Assembly (NCBI GenBank): GCA_013399015.1
Contig: VWZX01005703.1
Coordinates: forward strand, 930,001 to 994,000
Direction of reading: 5' to 3'
DNA: 64,000 nucleotides
From: Galbula dea
Taxonomy: Eukaryota > Chordata > Aves > Piciformes > Galbulidae
The translations under genes were made by a program, and so were the position numbers. This document shows, one piece after another, positions 1 to 11,944 of the stretch; position 1 is the stretch's first letter, and each line of letters begins with the position of its first letter. Below the pieces are notes generated by a model, which ran no database searches, had not been told where the DNA came from, and saw nothing but the letters and a program-made list of their open reading frames with translations.

Positions 1-3000
1 TCTCTGTAATCATATAGCCATGCCCTGAGCTTTGGGCAGAGAGCACTCAAGGGTGCAGCATTCTGACCATTTCTGGCCCAAGGCAAGGTCCTCAGTGATC
101 ACTCACCTGCAGGCCAGTCACTTGGTGCCAGAGTAGAGTGGTCCAAGTGGGTTTTACACCACATCCAGAGGATTCAGAGATGCATTGTCCAAGAAATGCT
201 CTGCAAGCCTCAGATGAAAGGTCTTTAAATAGAAATGATAGAAGCTGATGAAAGGGATGGAGAGAGGGTTGTAAAGTAATGAGCTGCAGGAGACCTAGAG
301 ATGCTATTAATTCAGTAGGTTGGTTCCTACTGTAATTCAAATAGAGTCATGCTGAGACTTTCTGGAGAGTGAATTAGCTCTGTGTTTGACCAGCTGTCAA
401 GCTAAGTAAGATTAGGTATGAAATATAAGGAAATTCATGTTGCCACCACCCTTCCTGGCTGGTGAATAAACAGTTAAAATTGTTTTAATTTCCTTAGAAT
501 TCTATGTATTATGCCCTAGCTGTTTGGGTATTTTGTGTGTGTTTGTGCATAGCCAGCTCCACAGACACACCAGAGACAGAGATCAATGGATAGAAAGATT
601 CTTCAGGTGAGGTGAACTCAAATTTCATTTTCTAAATAAAATTAATTGTATTTAAAATATATACATCTATTAGTAGGTGCCAATTCTAAATCAAGGTCTG
701 ACATGGCAAGAACCACAGCCTGAGAATAAATGGAAAATTCTACAGCAAACAGAAAAATGAGAATATTGTGGAAATCTTCTGGTTACATTGATTATATTGT
801 TATAAAAATAGCAGGGCTCATCTGCTTCAGCAGATGATGTACATCTTCAGGTGAGTCAAGAATAGCATTTCTCTGATCACAGAATCCTACAAAATGTCAC
901 TATTTATCTGGGCTGCACATAGCCACCTTTAAGAGAAGCATTTTGCAAGCAAGGACTCTAACCCACATCACACAAGTACTAAAGGAAGAAAAAATTGCCC
1001 TTGAAAAATTTCCTGTTTGTCTCCAGAGGAAATTGTCTGTTTTCTTTAGAGCAGCAGTGCAGTTTTGTTTATTTGTCTATTCTCTAGCTTAATTGAGAAA
1101 ATTCAATTAGCAGAGATCTTTGCCTGGTATCACAATTGAAAATATCAGAGGTCTCTTCATTCTTAGAACAATCTCTGTTCTGGAGTTAGGGAAATCACTT
1201 CCTAACTGTTCTGTTTAGCTTCTTAGATAGCAAATTGTCTGTCTGTCATGTATCTGCAGTTACCAGTTTCTGTATTTCCCTGCCTTTAAACCATGGTCTC
1301 CATCACAAATATACAGAGGCACCTTTTCACTCTGGGCTGGTGTGGTCCCTGGCACAATGAAACACCCTGCTCTGTGGCTGTGCTTCTCAGTACCTCCAGA
1401 GTAATAGTAACACCAATGTCCTGGAGCAAGTGAATGTCTCCTGGAGGTTCCTCTGGCCTGGCTAGGAGCAGTTTGTGCTCCTGAGTATTTATTGAGGTAC
1501 AGCCTGATGGGAAAGCCCTGCTTTTCCTGGCATTCAGAGCCAAGGCTACTGCTGGTATTTGACTGCTGCAACTCCAATGAAGTCAGTGAGATCTGAGGCT
1601 AAGGCACAGCATTCAGCTGACAAATGAAATACACAGGACCTGAAAGGCATCCTGGAGGAAACTCTACAAAGAGCAGGAGGGCAAAAACAGGCTCTGAAAT
1701 CTCTTGCAAGAGGTATATTTCTCTTTTGGTATTTGAGGATAGGAAAGGAGCAAAGAAATCTTCTGTGTACCCTTCATGGTAGAGCCCTGTGCATCCTCTC
1801 TCCAGGAATTGCTGGGAGGTAGCACAGAAAACCAAACTTTTCCAGGTTCCTGACACTAGTTCTGTGCCAAATGTAGTCAATGAATGCTTTCAAAGCAGAA
1901 CTGTGGCAAGTTTCCTCACACATATATCCACAACTCCTCCTTAAGTCTCTGTTTGGACTAAGGAATGAATCAAATTTGGCTCCTTTTCCTTCCTTGATGA
2001 ACAAGGTGGAGAAATGAAGGAGGTAAATTTGTGTCCCTAAATCCTGAAATGCATTGCACATACTCAGAGCTGGGTTTTAACTGCATGGAAAAGCTAAATC
2101 CTCAATGCTCTGCACCAGACTGACTGTGAACTACCTCAGGCTTGGAAAGGTTGAGAACTTCACAGGTTTGCTGGGGTGTTTGTTTGTCTGGAAGTATAAA
2201 GTGACTGTTGCTTGGGTGCTATTGCCAACAACCATGCTGAGAGGTTTCTGCAAATCCAGTGAGTTACTCCAGTAACAACACAGAGAGGAAGATTCTGCTG
2301 GGCTCAAAATTCAGATATGCCCAAAATTCCCCATTGAAAGACCATCTCCTTCTGGGCTGACAGTACAGGAGATCATAAATAGCTCCATGATATATATGAG
2401 TGCTTCAAAAGTGTTACTGAATCTAAACTATTTACTTGTATTTGGGTAAAGAGAAAAAACCAACCCAGAACAAGACATAAAACCCCAAACTCTCCATTCT
2501 TCATCTTCTGGATGAGAGTTGTTTATTTCTCAGCAGCAAGATTTGAACAAAAATACAAATGTTTCCCCCAAGCAGCTTGCCTGGAGGCACATCAAAAAGT
2601 AAAAGTATAAATGAGACAGAAGATCTACCCCTAGTTAGCTGTGCTAAATGGAAGTCTGGGGGAGGAACTGACTTTTCTTGCCTGTCACTGGCCTCACATG
2701 TAGACTTTCTGTACTCTGGTGTAATAGAAATGAAACCATCACTCTTCTCTTTGTGGCATCTCAGGCTGTTGCACCACAAAGCCCTGGTTAGTTTCTCATC
2801 AGCCTGCAGATAGGGTGGGAGGAGGGAGGTTGGTTCCTGGAGGCTGTCTGCTGTCCAAAGAATGGAAAATATGATTTCTGCTTTGGGAATTGAATGAGTC
2901 CCCTTTAGAGCTCTTAAGGCTGTATTTATAGGAAGGATAATCTAGCAGAGGACAATATGTTTTGTCCCTAGGTTCTGCTGAATGCTTCTATTGTTGATTT

Positions 3001-6000
3001 AGGATAGGATCCAAGGCTAATTCTTCGCCTCATAAGCAGCTTCTCAGAGTGCTCCTTGGCTTATAATTTTAAGTGAACATCTTTAGATCTTTGCCTGTTC
3101 CTACTCACTAAAGAAATGAGACTTTTGTACTCTCTGGATCCCCATCACTCAAATAATGGGTATAGAAATACCCATTTCAGAGCAGACACTGTTAAACTAC
3201 AGGGAAAGAGAAGAAGAGCTGTAGCTGAGGATAAAGTCTGAATATATTTTGGCTGTGAGTTAAAGGGAAGTTTATAGCTCTGGAGATCTGGGGCAGAGTT
3301 TCAGCAGAAGGAAGCTATGTTATCAAGATGCAAGGTATCAAATCATTTTCATGGCAGAGTTGGAGCTGAAAGAATGAGAAGAGTCAGCCCAAATGACAGC
3401 CCAGGTAGTGGAAGGTGGTTCTGAGGGAAGGAAGGAGATTAATTTCTGAAACTACATTTGAAGAACATTGCATTAAAGATCTTTGCCCAATTCAACACTT
3501 AAATGATACTTAGTAGGTATGAAGCACCATAACTAATATTTCCAGTGTGGGGATGAAGAGAGAATGAAACATTTCAACTGGTGTGAGGCTTTTCTTATTT
3601 AGAAAAAGAAGGAAAAATCAAAGAAAGGAAAGTTTAAGCCACAGGAGGAAACCACAGAGAGCATTTGCTAGGAAAAAAAATGCTAAAGTATTCCTTTAAG
3701 AAAAGGAAGAGATAGCAAAGGCAGAGCCAGGCTAATCATTAGGACACTGGAAACAGCAGACTTAGTGCTCATTTCTAACTGTATATTTGTGTTCAACACA
3801 CAGAGATCTGCCTGGTATAATGATATTATTTATTGCAACACAGCTCCTTAAAATGCTAGATTTTAGGTGGCTAGGAGAACATAGTTCTACCAACATGATT
3901 ATTAAAATCACTTTAATAAAAGGTAATATGTTTTCAATCAGTCTACAACATGCTGTTTATTATGTGCCAGCCATGCAAAATCTGCCTTACCTAGGCCATG
4001 GTTGGGATGTGCAAAGAAAAGTCCCAGCCATCAGTGATGTTATATGTGTCACTAAATTGCTGTGGCTTAACTTTTCTCTGCAAAACATGAGCCAAGAGGG
4101 CTTGAAGTGAAGGGTTTCCTAAGAATGGAGAAGGTTGACATACCTCTACTGAAAACCAGACTCCTACATTTCCAGAGGTCTATATTTTTTTCAGGAGCAA
4201 TAAGAAACTAATCCTTGTTGTATGAAAGTAAGCTGGCCCCTAGAAGATACAATCCATAGCTAAGGGTTTGTTGGATGAGATGGAGCATACATAGTACCAC
4301 ATGTTAAAACCACCTTCAATAACAAACTGTCTTATCCATAGAAGGGGAAACAGGTTTTGAACTTGATATGCTTTTGCTCCTAATGAGAAAAATATGAAGC
4401 TGCTAGAGAAGTACACAACTGGGTTTACCTTGGGCTGCTTTAATTTCCTGTCCTCATTTCTCTTTTGAAGGCAGACATCTAATAAATATCCTGCTCTCAA
4501 GAAAAAAAAAAACCCTAAAATGAAAACAGAAGGAAAGAAAACATGCAATTTGTTTGCCCACATTGTTGCCTGAAGCTGTGGAAGTCACTCAGCTAACCAT
4601 GGCAGTGAAGGCCACTTGTGGGGAACAAGCTCCTGTAGTTCCCATCCACTGGCTGATGGTGTGGAGAAATGGAAGCAACCTAACTGCTCCTTGTTTCCTA
4701 AAACCAAAAAAGCAGGTGTTGATCTGAAATAGTGACTCTCATGGTCATGACTATCTAAGGATTTTCTATTGATTTTGACCTTAGGTTTAAAGGTCCTCAT
4801 TTGATTTTATTCCATGATTCTTGAGTCACTCATCAGTATGAATTATAGCTGTGGAGAGCCTTCATGGTGACAGATCCACCAGCTGTGGCCCCACTATCAC
4901 CAGCTGTTTCTAGACATCAATTGAGCCAAGCCAGAGCAACAGAGGTAAATCCATCCCAAACCATCCCACAGGAAGAACTGAGGTCTCTTGTATGGTAATT
5001 CAGTTTGGAAGGGACCTCAGCTGGTCTGTGCCTCAAACTCTTGTTCAAAGTAGAGTCAGCACTGAATTCCAATCAGGTTGCTGAGGAGCAACATTAGCAT
5101 CACCAGGTAAAGCTAATCTTTGAATGGAGAATGGGTGTTGTACCTCATCTGTGATACTACACTGACACACTGCAGCTCCTCAGACCACAGCAAAGCAGAA
5201 CAGCCAAGGTTTCCATTGGTTTGCTTCACTTTGGAGCATGGCCCAGAGTCCTTGCTCTCACTGTGGAATCATATGTCCCTGGCAGGCTGCATAAAATTAC
5301 ATGCTGGAGGAAAGCAAGAGGTTTCCTATGATATTTCCAGGTTTTCTTTGATTCCACACAGCCCATCAATAAGTGATGATTAGCAGAGAGAATGACCTCA
5401 ACTCACGTCAGCTGTAGGATGTCTTTTCCTGGAGGGAAAGGAAGAATATGATTTCCACCTCTCAAAGATAAGGATTATCACAGAATTTAAAAGCATTACT
5501 TTGCCCTTATTGTCTTTTTAGTTATTCTTTTTTTTTTTTGCTTCTGAAGAAGCCCTGCAGATGAAGGGAAAGGCTAATGGCAGGTCAGTCTTTAATTCTT
5601 GGGTGTGTCAAGGCTTTGGCAACAATGCATCAGAGCTCAGACCTGGATTCTCTGGGGTTTAGCAGTTGCATGATGACAGATGAGAATTTAATTTATCTAA
5701 TTTTGGGCATCTGCACATCACTTTCTTGTTTATCTTTTAAATTTCCTCATTTGGCCTTTCAAATGGGATTTGCCAGTCTCTAATTCAGATTCTTGCAGTG
5801 ACACTATTACTGTTGATATCAATGGGAAGCATTTGACACCCAAATTTGTCCAAAGCCACAAATCTCACTGCCTCTGCAGCAGAAAAAAGTGATTATTTTT
5901 AAAAGGGGTTGACAAAAGCAGTAGAATATTAGTTTAGTGATATATAAGCCATTCAGCATAAACTTCTGGGCTGTAGTCATTTTTTTGCTGTCTATTTACA

Positions 6001-8175
6001 TCAGATTTGTATTTCTCAGGTGAAAGTTCTATTAATGCTGAAGGTTGCATCAAAGTAATTTCAGTTTTTTGTATGGATGCCAAAGGAACCAAAATGCCCA
6101 ACATTTTAATCAGAATTCCCTTCTAATTGCTTCTTTCTCAAAGGATATCAGTCCTGTATATTAAGCAAGAAGATGTAAAAATATATTATGAATGCTTCAG
6201 ATTGGCAGAGCTTAGAAATATATTTTCACTGGTTTTAATGCACCTTATCAGGTTTGTGCTGGCTGGAGACCTAGATGATTTATTTGTTTCCTAGTACTTA
6301 GGAATTTGATATTTTGCTTTGTTCCAGAGAAGAAACAAGAGGATGAAACAGCAAAGTTGGAAAGTAAAAAAGTTCAGCTAAATGTATCTAAGTTTTAAGA
6401 TTAATAAAAAATTAGTTTGGGGGAAATTAGGGTGTAAAACTACAAACCCCCCCAAATTTAAAGCATGATTTCCCCTAGTTTCTGGACAGGTCACAATAAC
6501 ATTTAATTATGTTCTTGCCCTGTATGACCTAGTGATTTTTAATGGGATAACCTTCTGATAGGACTACTCTTGAACATAAATTTTGCAGTTGGCTTCCTGT
6601 TCTGAGTCACTCAACCTCTTTGTTTCTCTGGCCTGAGTCCAAACTCATGCTTCATCTTCTCTGTGCAAGGTAGTTCCTTCTGCTTAACACCAGGTTCTTC
6701 AGCTCAGACACAGATTTGTCAACCTTAACTAAAATCCACTGAATATAGCCCTTAGATGCAGAATTCAAAACTTTTTGTACCATGGAATGGTTTAGATCCA
6801 TGGTCCCTTGTTGGGCACCTTTCTAACTGTACTCCTGAAACATGAGAGGATTTCTATTCTATATTGTTCATTTCTGTGAATTACTGTAGTTTCAATATAT
6901 TCTACAGCTTTTACAGGAATAAGAAACTCTACTGATTTCACAGTTAATAATAGCTGGATTACCTACATCTGCAAGTTTGTATTTTTCTAGAGAACCTGCT
7001 TTACTTCACTAGGAAATTGAAATGCTTCCCCCATCAGCCCTTTAGGATTTCTAAATTATGGATTTATTGGGTTTTTTCTGACTCAATTTCAGGGATTTAG
7101 TTCCAGTCAAAGACACCTAAAATTAGTCAACATATGAGTTAATTGCCTAAGTTCTTCTTGTAGTCCTAGAATGTTAATTATTTAGTCAAACAAGCTCCAG
7201 TCAATACAAAATAAAAGAGCTCTTCAGTTGACCCTCAAATGATCACCTACATTTCATCAGCTGGGTGGGTCTCATCTCCATTGACTACATTCATTACCTA
7301 TCCAAGTTTGAGGTTCACTGCCTAAACATTGGCATCTAGAACCTTTTTAGATACCTTTGGTCTTCTGTTAGGACTTGTCTCACATCTACTGGTCCCACAT
7401 GAACACTGTGGATATCTCAGGGTGAGATATCAAATGGCATTGGAGACATATTTTCAGCAATGTGTGGGTGTCTTAATATTCATGTGGAAATCTGCCCATG
7501 GGGCCTGCATTTTGCAGGACATTATCCACATGAAGTCCTTGGTTTGAAGAGTTCATGCTGAGTTACTGAAAATATAGAGTGGTGGGAGAAGAGAAGATTA
7601 ATGTGACATGTCAGTAGCAGAGAGAGGCAATTTCAAGATACCCAGAGCTATTCATCTTTCTTAACTGTTTGTCCTTTCCTTCTCCTGCCCTTCTTTGCTT
7701 AGCAATTCCTACTGAAGGCAAGCTGAGCAATGTTTAACATGACCACAGCATCCTCAGTCTCAGAAGCAATGAATAAAAGTCTCTCAGATCACTTCTATGA
7801 GTAAACTCTATTGAAGGCAAATCTCTGGCTCATTTGTTTCTCACCTGTAGACCAGTTATGTTCTTATTGTGTCTAGGGGTTGAGTGTTCACCTTAGCTGA
7901 AGGCAGCACCAATGTTACCATGTTGTGTCACCATCAAGATCTGCTTTTGCCTAGACTAGAGTGAGGGTTTCAAAACTGATTTCTGTTCACTTGGTTTTTG
8001 TTGGGTTTTTTTGGGAGGTTTCTGGGTTTCTTTTGTCTGTTAAGCAATAACAACTTGAGGAGACAAATTGTTGTGCAGGTCTGAATTTTTCCAGATCCTC
8101 TGAAACTCTCTCCAACCAGTTGAAGTCAAGTAGAAATAAACATCAAGTGACATTTTCCTTCTTGTCTCCATGCAG
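1..8175 (+). other. AQP1: AQP1 intron 1 (3' part)
   Basis: No coding exon was recognised here. The sequence ends in a pyrimidine-rich tract and a CAG acceptor directly before AQP1 exon 2. AQP1 exon 1 normally encodes about residues 1-128 (start codon, first NPA box); no such ~384-nt open stretch is present, so exon 1 must lie left of the window. The stretch holds an old CR1 fragment near 5 kb, a T/G-rich block at about 7993-8036, and otherwise unremarkable sequence. Open frames of 60-107 codons on both strands look like chance. Confidence 0.8.
4991..5092 (-). mobile_element. CR1 LINE 3'-end fragment (old)
   Basis: On the + strand this reads as the reverse complement of a CR1 3' region: a TTGGAAGGGACCT core, then a stretch equivalent to 'CTGTTCAAAGTAGAGTCAGC' and AATCAGGTTGCT. 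It is diverged and lacks the terminal short repeats, so it looks old. It lies in AQP1 intron 1. Confidence 0.6.
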
Positions 8176-8340
8176 CTTTCAGAGGGAATCAACGCTGGCC
8201 AAGGACTAGGTATTGAAATCATTGCTACCTTCCAGCTGGTATTGTGTGTCCTTGCCACCACAGACCGGAGGAGGAATGATGTCTCAGGATCAGCACCTTT
8301 GGCCATTGGTCTTTCTGTTGCCTTGGGACATCTCCTTGCT
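8176..8340 (+). CDS. AQP1: AQP1 exon 2
   Basis: 165 nt, phase 0 at both ends, with acceptor CAG and donor GTAAGT. It encodes LSEGINAGQGLGIEI... through ...VALGHLLA, expected residues 129-183. This covers the fourth and fifth membrane segments and the TTDRRR loop. The His in GHLLA is the aromatic/Arg-filter histidine of water-selective aquaporins. Confidence 0.97.
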
Positions 8341-9830
8341 GTAAGTTCTACCTCTCATAGTTGATATCTGCAATGTCCCACTTCAGGATGGGCCAGTGAA
8401 GGCAGGAAGATGATGGGCAGACAATAGTTTCTTCCTTTTCCTCTCTCTTAAGATATTGACCTTGTTTCTGCAACATACAAGACCCTTCTTTCTTGTGTCA
8501 TGTGGCTGTGGCCATAAGTGGTGTGGTTGCACACCTGGGGGGAGTCACTGCAGTGGGGTCTGTTTCTCTGGTGGGACAGAACAGGCACATGGCAGTCTTT
8601 CCCTCTTTTTCTGAGGAAGAGCAGGTGGGATGGCTAAAGGTGTTGTGAGCATCTGAAACATGCTGCAGGCTGGCACTTGCCCTCCTGTGTAACGAAGACG
8701 TCACGTGCATCAATACCTCACCCCTGGTTCTCTTCCCACCTCCTAGATTGACTACACCGGTTGTGGAATTAACCCAGCCAGATCTTTTGGCTCAGCCCTG
8801 ATTGCCAACAACTTTGAGAATCACTGGGTAAGTCAATACATTCATTTACCTTATGAGAGGCTCTGCATATGCATAGTCTACAAGATTAGAAACATATATC
8901 TACCTATCATTAGCACCAAGTCATTTCTATTTCTTTGAACAAAAACAATGTCCTTTTGCTCCTGACCAGCCTCAGGAGATCCCAAAGTCCTCATGCTGAG
9001 ATGTTCAAAGTAACAGAGTAGACTTTCTTTAGTAATTTCCTTTATGTTTGACTATTTCAAATATTTTCATAGAATCATTTGGGTTGGAAAAGACCTTTAT
9101 GATCCTTGAGTCTAACTGTTAACATAAATATTGTGCCCCCCTGACAAAGTTGTCTGGAGTACCAGAGATACTCTACCTAATTTCTATTAGAAACCTAATT
9201 TTACATACAAGAACTTGGCAATATAGTAGCAGAATCATAGAATCATTAAGGTTGGAAAAGACCTCTAAGATCATCAAGTCCAACCAGCAACCTATCACCA
9301 CCGTGCCACTAAACCAAGGCCCTAAGTGCCACATCTAGTATTTATTTATCTATTTATTTAACATCTTTCTGGTTTCTGAACACAAAAAGTCACAGTTAGT
9401 AATCTCTGGGTCTATTGCCAATTTATGGTGAGAAATTCCTGGTTACTTGCCATGCATTTAGGTAAATTTTCAGGTAGTAAACAGTGTTTTTAATGTTTTT
9501 GCTGTAAATTAAATCCCTAGAGGAGAATTTCAGAACTGCTTGAAATGCAGTAATACCTGGTGTATTAAGTGGACTTGGAACTGTGTTTCAGATCTTGCTT
9601 GAAATGCAGTAATACCTGATGTATTAAGTAGACTTGGAACTGTGTTTCAGATCTTCTGGGTTGGTCCAATCATTGGAGGAGCAAGTGCTGCCCTGATTTA
9701 TGACTTCATCCTGGCTCCCAGAAGCAGTGACCCGACTGACCGCATGAAGGTGTGGACAAGTGGCCAAGTAGAAGAGTATGATCTGGAAGGAGATGATATG
9801 AACTCCAGGGTTGAAATGAAGCCAAAATAA
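8176..9830 (+). CDS. AQP1: Aquaporin-1, C-terminal half (exons 2-4; 5' exon outside window)
   Basis: AQP1 is a homotetrameric plasma-membrane water channel. The three exons seen (8176-8340, 8747-8827, 9651-9830) join in phase 0 and encode 55 + 27 + 59 = 141 residues. With the usual 128-residue exon 1 this gives the family length of 269. Visible landmarks are GLGIEI and CVLATTDRRR at the start of exon 2, GHLLA with the pore-filter His at its end, the second NPA box with its filter Arg (GCGINPARSFG) and the preceding mercury-sensitive Cys in exon 3, and IFWVGPIIGG, the last membrane helix and the SGQVEEYDLEGDD..VEMKPK tail in exon 4. No frameshift or stop is present. Identity to vertebrate AQP1 is strong by eye; other aquaporins lack this C-terminal tail. 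Confidence 0.97.
8341..8746 (+). other. AQP1: AQP1 intron 2
   Basis: A 406-nt intron with a GTAAGT donor and a CTCCTAG acceptor. No repeat or second exon was seen; the opposite-strand open frame inside it is unremarkable. Confidence 0.9.
8747..8827 (+). CDS. AQP1: AQP1 exon 3 (second NPA box)
   Basis: 81 nt, 27 codons, phase 0, with acceptor CCTAG and donor GTAAGT. It encodes IDYTGCGINPARSFGSALIA..ENHW, expected residues 184-210. It contains the second NPA pore motif, the selectivity-filter Arg directly after it, and the Cys that confers mercury inhibition in AQP1. Confidence 0.98.
9067..9140 (-). mobile_element. CR1 LINE 3'-end fragment
   Basis: The reverse strand carries a CR1 terminus: + strand CATAGAATCATTTGGGTTGG, then AAAAGACCT.. 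and a GTCTAACTGTTAA segment. Truncated insertion in AQP1 intron 3, in antisense to the gene. Confidence 0.78.
9230..9336 (-). mobile_element. CR1 LINE 3'-end fragment
   Basis: + strand reads AGAATCATAGAATCATTAAG, GTTGGAAAAGACCTC and CATCAAGTCCAACC, then CCACCGTGCCACTAAACC, a clean reverse-complement CR1 3' end. Fresher looking than its neighbour about 100 bp upstream. Confidence 0.92.
9538..9655 (+). repeat. 59-bp tandem duplication containing the AQP1 exon-4 splice acceptor
   Basis: Two adjacent 59-bp units (9538-9596 and 9597-9655) begin GCTTGAAATGCAGTAATACC and end GTGTTTCAGATCTT. I see only two mismatches (CTGG/CTGA and GTGG/GTAG). The unit crosses the intron-3/exon-4 boundary, so the acceptor TTTCAG plus the first five exon bases exist twice, at 9591/9592 and 9650/9651. 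Use of the upstream copy would add 59 nt and read ILLEMQ followed by TAA at 9610-9612. Confidence 0.95.
9651..9830 (+). CDS. AQP1: AQP1 exon 4 (C terminus and stop)
   Basis: 180 nt: 59 codons and TAA at 9828-9830. It encodes IFWVGPIIGGASAALIYDF, the sixth membrane helix region, then LAPRSSDPTDRMKVW and the cytosolic tail. Only the downstream of two duplicated acceptors gives the conserved reading frame. Confidence 0.98.
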   Translation: MFWVGPIIGGASAALIYDFILAPRSSDPTDRMKVWTSGQVEEYDLEGDDMNSRVEMKPK

Positions 9831-10752
9831 AGAAGGACAAAGAGAAAACAAAGAAAGCAGCAGCAACAGCAACAACAAACACATTGGTTTCCGAAGATGT
9901 TATCAGTGTTATAGACTCTTTGTAAACCAGCCAGCAGTACTTTGGGTTTTCATTCACTAAGGTTTATTCCATTCCCTCCCCCTCCCCACCCCCAATCTTA
10001 ATAGCATTTTTATATCTGGGGTTTTTCAATTGCAAAGTCTTCAGGCCAAGAAGTCATGAGACACTTGTGTGTGAGCTAACTAAATTGGGCTGAAATTGAA
10101 CCCCTCCCTCCCCACCACCAATTTTCCTGGTGTATTTAGCATGGGTGGTTGTCCCAGCACATCCATCACTCAGGAATGAGAAGTAGTTCAAATGACCACT
10201 CTGGGTGCTGACAGAATAGCTAGGGAGGACAGAGAACCAACTGTACCAATAATTGGGGGTTTATACTGGGAAAAGGATTTATACAACTATGCCAGGCTGG
10301 TGTCTAATGCCAGCAGTGCATGTGAAAGACAATCCCAAATCATTACCCCAAAATCATCTCTTGGAAGGGAAGGCAACTAGAAATTATTTGTCATGTAGAA
10401 TTAACTATCATTTTCTGAATGATTGATAAACTCAACTCTGAGAAAGAGGGGTAGAAAAGTTAAGCAAGACAAGAATCTCCAGAGTTCCAGAATCCATTGA
10501 GGTTCTTCAGTGTTTCATTCTCCCTGAACCTGCATCCAGCTCATTGTGAGGGGAGACAATAGATGACCAAAAATGTTTTATTCCTGGGAAGTAATGACTA
10601 GAAGTCAAACTGGAGAGTAGTGATGACAATGGCAACAAGAATAAGATGGTGCCAATGTGGAAACAGGATCTGCTTGTTCCTGTGACTACTCTGCTCTTGT
10701 TCATCTTAGGTAATTTAATTGTATTTTTTAAAGCAAACCTGGAAAAAAAAAG

Positions 10753-10762
10753 AATAAATAAA
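10753..10762 (+). promoter_or_regulatory. Overlapping AATAAA poly(A) signals (proximal candidate)
   Basis: Two overlapping AATAAA hexamers (10753-10758 and 10757-10762) in the AQP1 3' UTR, about 920 nt after the stop. Confidence 0.5.
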
Positions 10763-10907
10763 AAGGTCCCTTTCTTCCTGACCCCCTAATAGCCACTGCT
10801 GTGACATTCAGGGACAAGAAATAGGTATGCACACAATATATTTTCTAATGAGGGACAAATATGTACCTGTGTGTAAGTCCATTTTGGGGGGGAGGGTCCT
10901 TGCTTTT

Positions 10908-10942
10908 TTTATATATATATATATATATGTTTATATATATGT
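10908..10942. repeat. (AT)n microsatellite
   Basis: A run of alternating A/T after a T-tract, interrupted by ATGTTT, within the inferred AQP1 3' UTR. Confidence 0.9.
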
Positions 10943-11025
10943 TTTATACAGAAAGCCTAGTATACTGTTTTGTACCAAAATAAGAGCATAAGACAAGTGG
11001 AAAGGATTGCAGCAGTGCTTAGCCA

Positions 11026-11031
11026 AATAAA
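11026..11031 (+). promoter_or_regulatory. AATAAA poly(A) signal (middle candidate)
   Basis: AATAAA in the context CCAAATAAATGACAC, about 1.2 kb after the AQP1 stop. Confidence 0.4.
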
Positions 11032-11526
11032 TGACACTGGAAAGAAAGAAAATGAACACTTTAAATGATGTGGAAGATTATTTTCTCTTTGCCTCTGTGT
11101 GTGTGCTCCTTATGGTCTCCTGAGTAACCCAAAGCATTAGCTGGTCTTACCTACTAACTATAGAAGATAGTTACAGCAGATACATGCTGCTTGTAAAACA
11201 CTACAGAGTTTTGCATAAGTATTGAACCTACATTAAAAACCTGCAGACTTGGCCATTCAGACAAATACCCCAGAGGTGATGGGATGGGTGTCTCCTGTCA
11301 GAGAGACACTGGGGGCATGGGAATGGAGAGAGAGGGTTGCCAAGGGAATCCATAATAGCTGGAATCATTTGATCAGGTTGAACAGATGCACAATGAAAAA
11401 AAGAATTAAAATAATAAGCAGGAAACTAAAGCAGAATATATTTTCTCTTTCTTGTCTCCATTTGGTGTGCTATCCCCTGGACTGTCTCTGTACATAAAGC
11501 ATGGTTGGATTTTGGGGTGGTTTAAA

Positions 11527-11532
11527 AATAAA
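11527..11532 (+). promoter_or_regulatory. AATAAA poly(A) signal (distal candidate)
   Basis: AATAAA followed within about 10-30 nt by TATTGTGC and a T/G-rich ATTGTTCATG segment, a typical cleavage context. Best candidate for the main AQP1 transcript end. Confidence 0.55.
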
Positions 11533-11710
11533 AATCTATTGTGCTAATACTGGAATTGTTCATGATTCTTGATTTTTTAATCTACCTTACAGTGCAAGTT
11601 CATTTTCTAGACCATTCTTCAGGTACCAACCTGTAAGACTGAATGAAGCTTTATTTCCTGGTATCTTAGTGCATTCACTGACCCCAAATTAACCTTTTTT
11701 TTTCCCCCAG

Positions 11711-11944
11711 AGAATCATAGAATGGTTTGGGTTGGAAGAGACCTTTCAAGGCCATCTAGTCCAATCCCCTGCAGTCAACAGGGACATCTGCAACTAGATC
11801 AGGTTGCTCAGAGCCCCAACCAACCTGACCTGGATTGGTTCCATCTCCCACCTGCCTGGGCAACCTGGGCCAGGGTTTCCAGTGTTTCACTACACTCATT
11901 GTAAAAATATTTCTTCCTTATGACTCTTCCTAAGAATCTCTGTT
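11711..11944 (-). mobile_element. CR1 LINE 3' fragment
   Basis: Classic reverse-complement CR1 terminus: AGAATCATAGAATGGTTTGG, AGAGACCTTTCAAGGCCATC, then GCAGTCAACAGGGACATCTG and GCCTGGGCAACCTGGGCCAG. It lies about 180 bp beyond the distal AQP1 poly(A) signal. Confidence 0.94.

Larger units (their letters stand above)
8828..9650 (+). other. AQP1: AQP1 intron 3
   Basis: An 823-nt intron. It contains two antisense CR1 3'-end fragments and, at its 3' end, the first unit of the 59-bp tandem duplication that also covers the exon-4 acceptor. Confidence 0.88.
9831..11550 (+). other. AQP1: AQP1 3' UTR (extent inferred)
   Basis: Sequence after the stop codon with no further exon. It contains an A/C-rich CAGCAACAGCAACAAC segment just after the stop, an (AT)n run near 10.91 kb, and poly(A) hexamers at 10753, 10757, 11026 and 11527. 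Mammalian AQP1 has a long 3' UTR, so the last hexamer is a reasonable main end. The true end needs transcript data. Confidence 0.65.
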
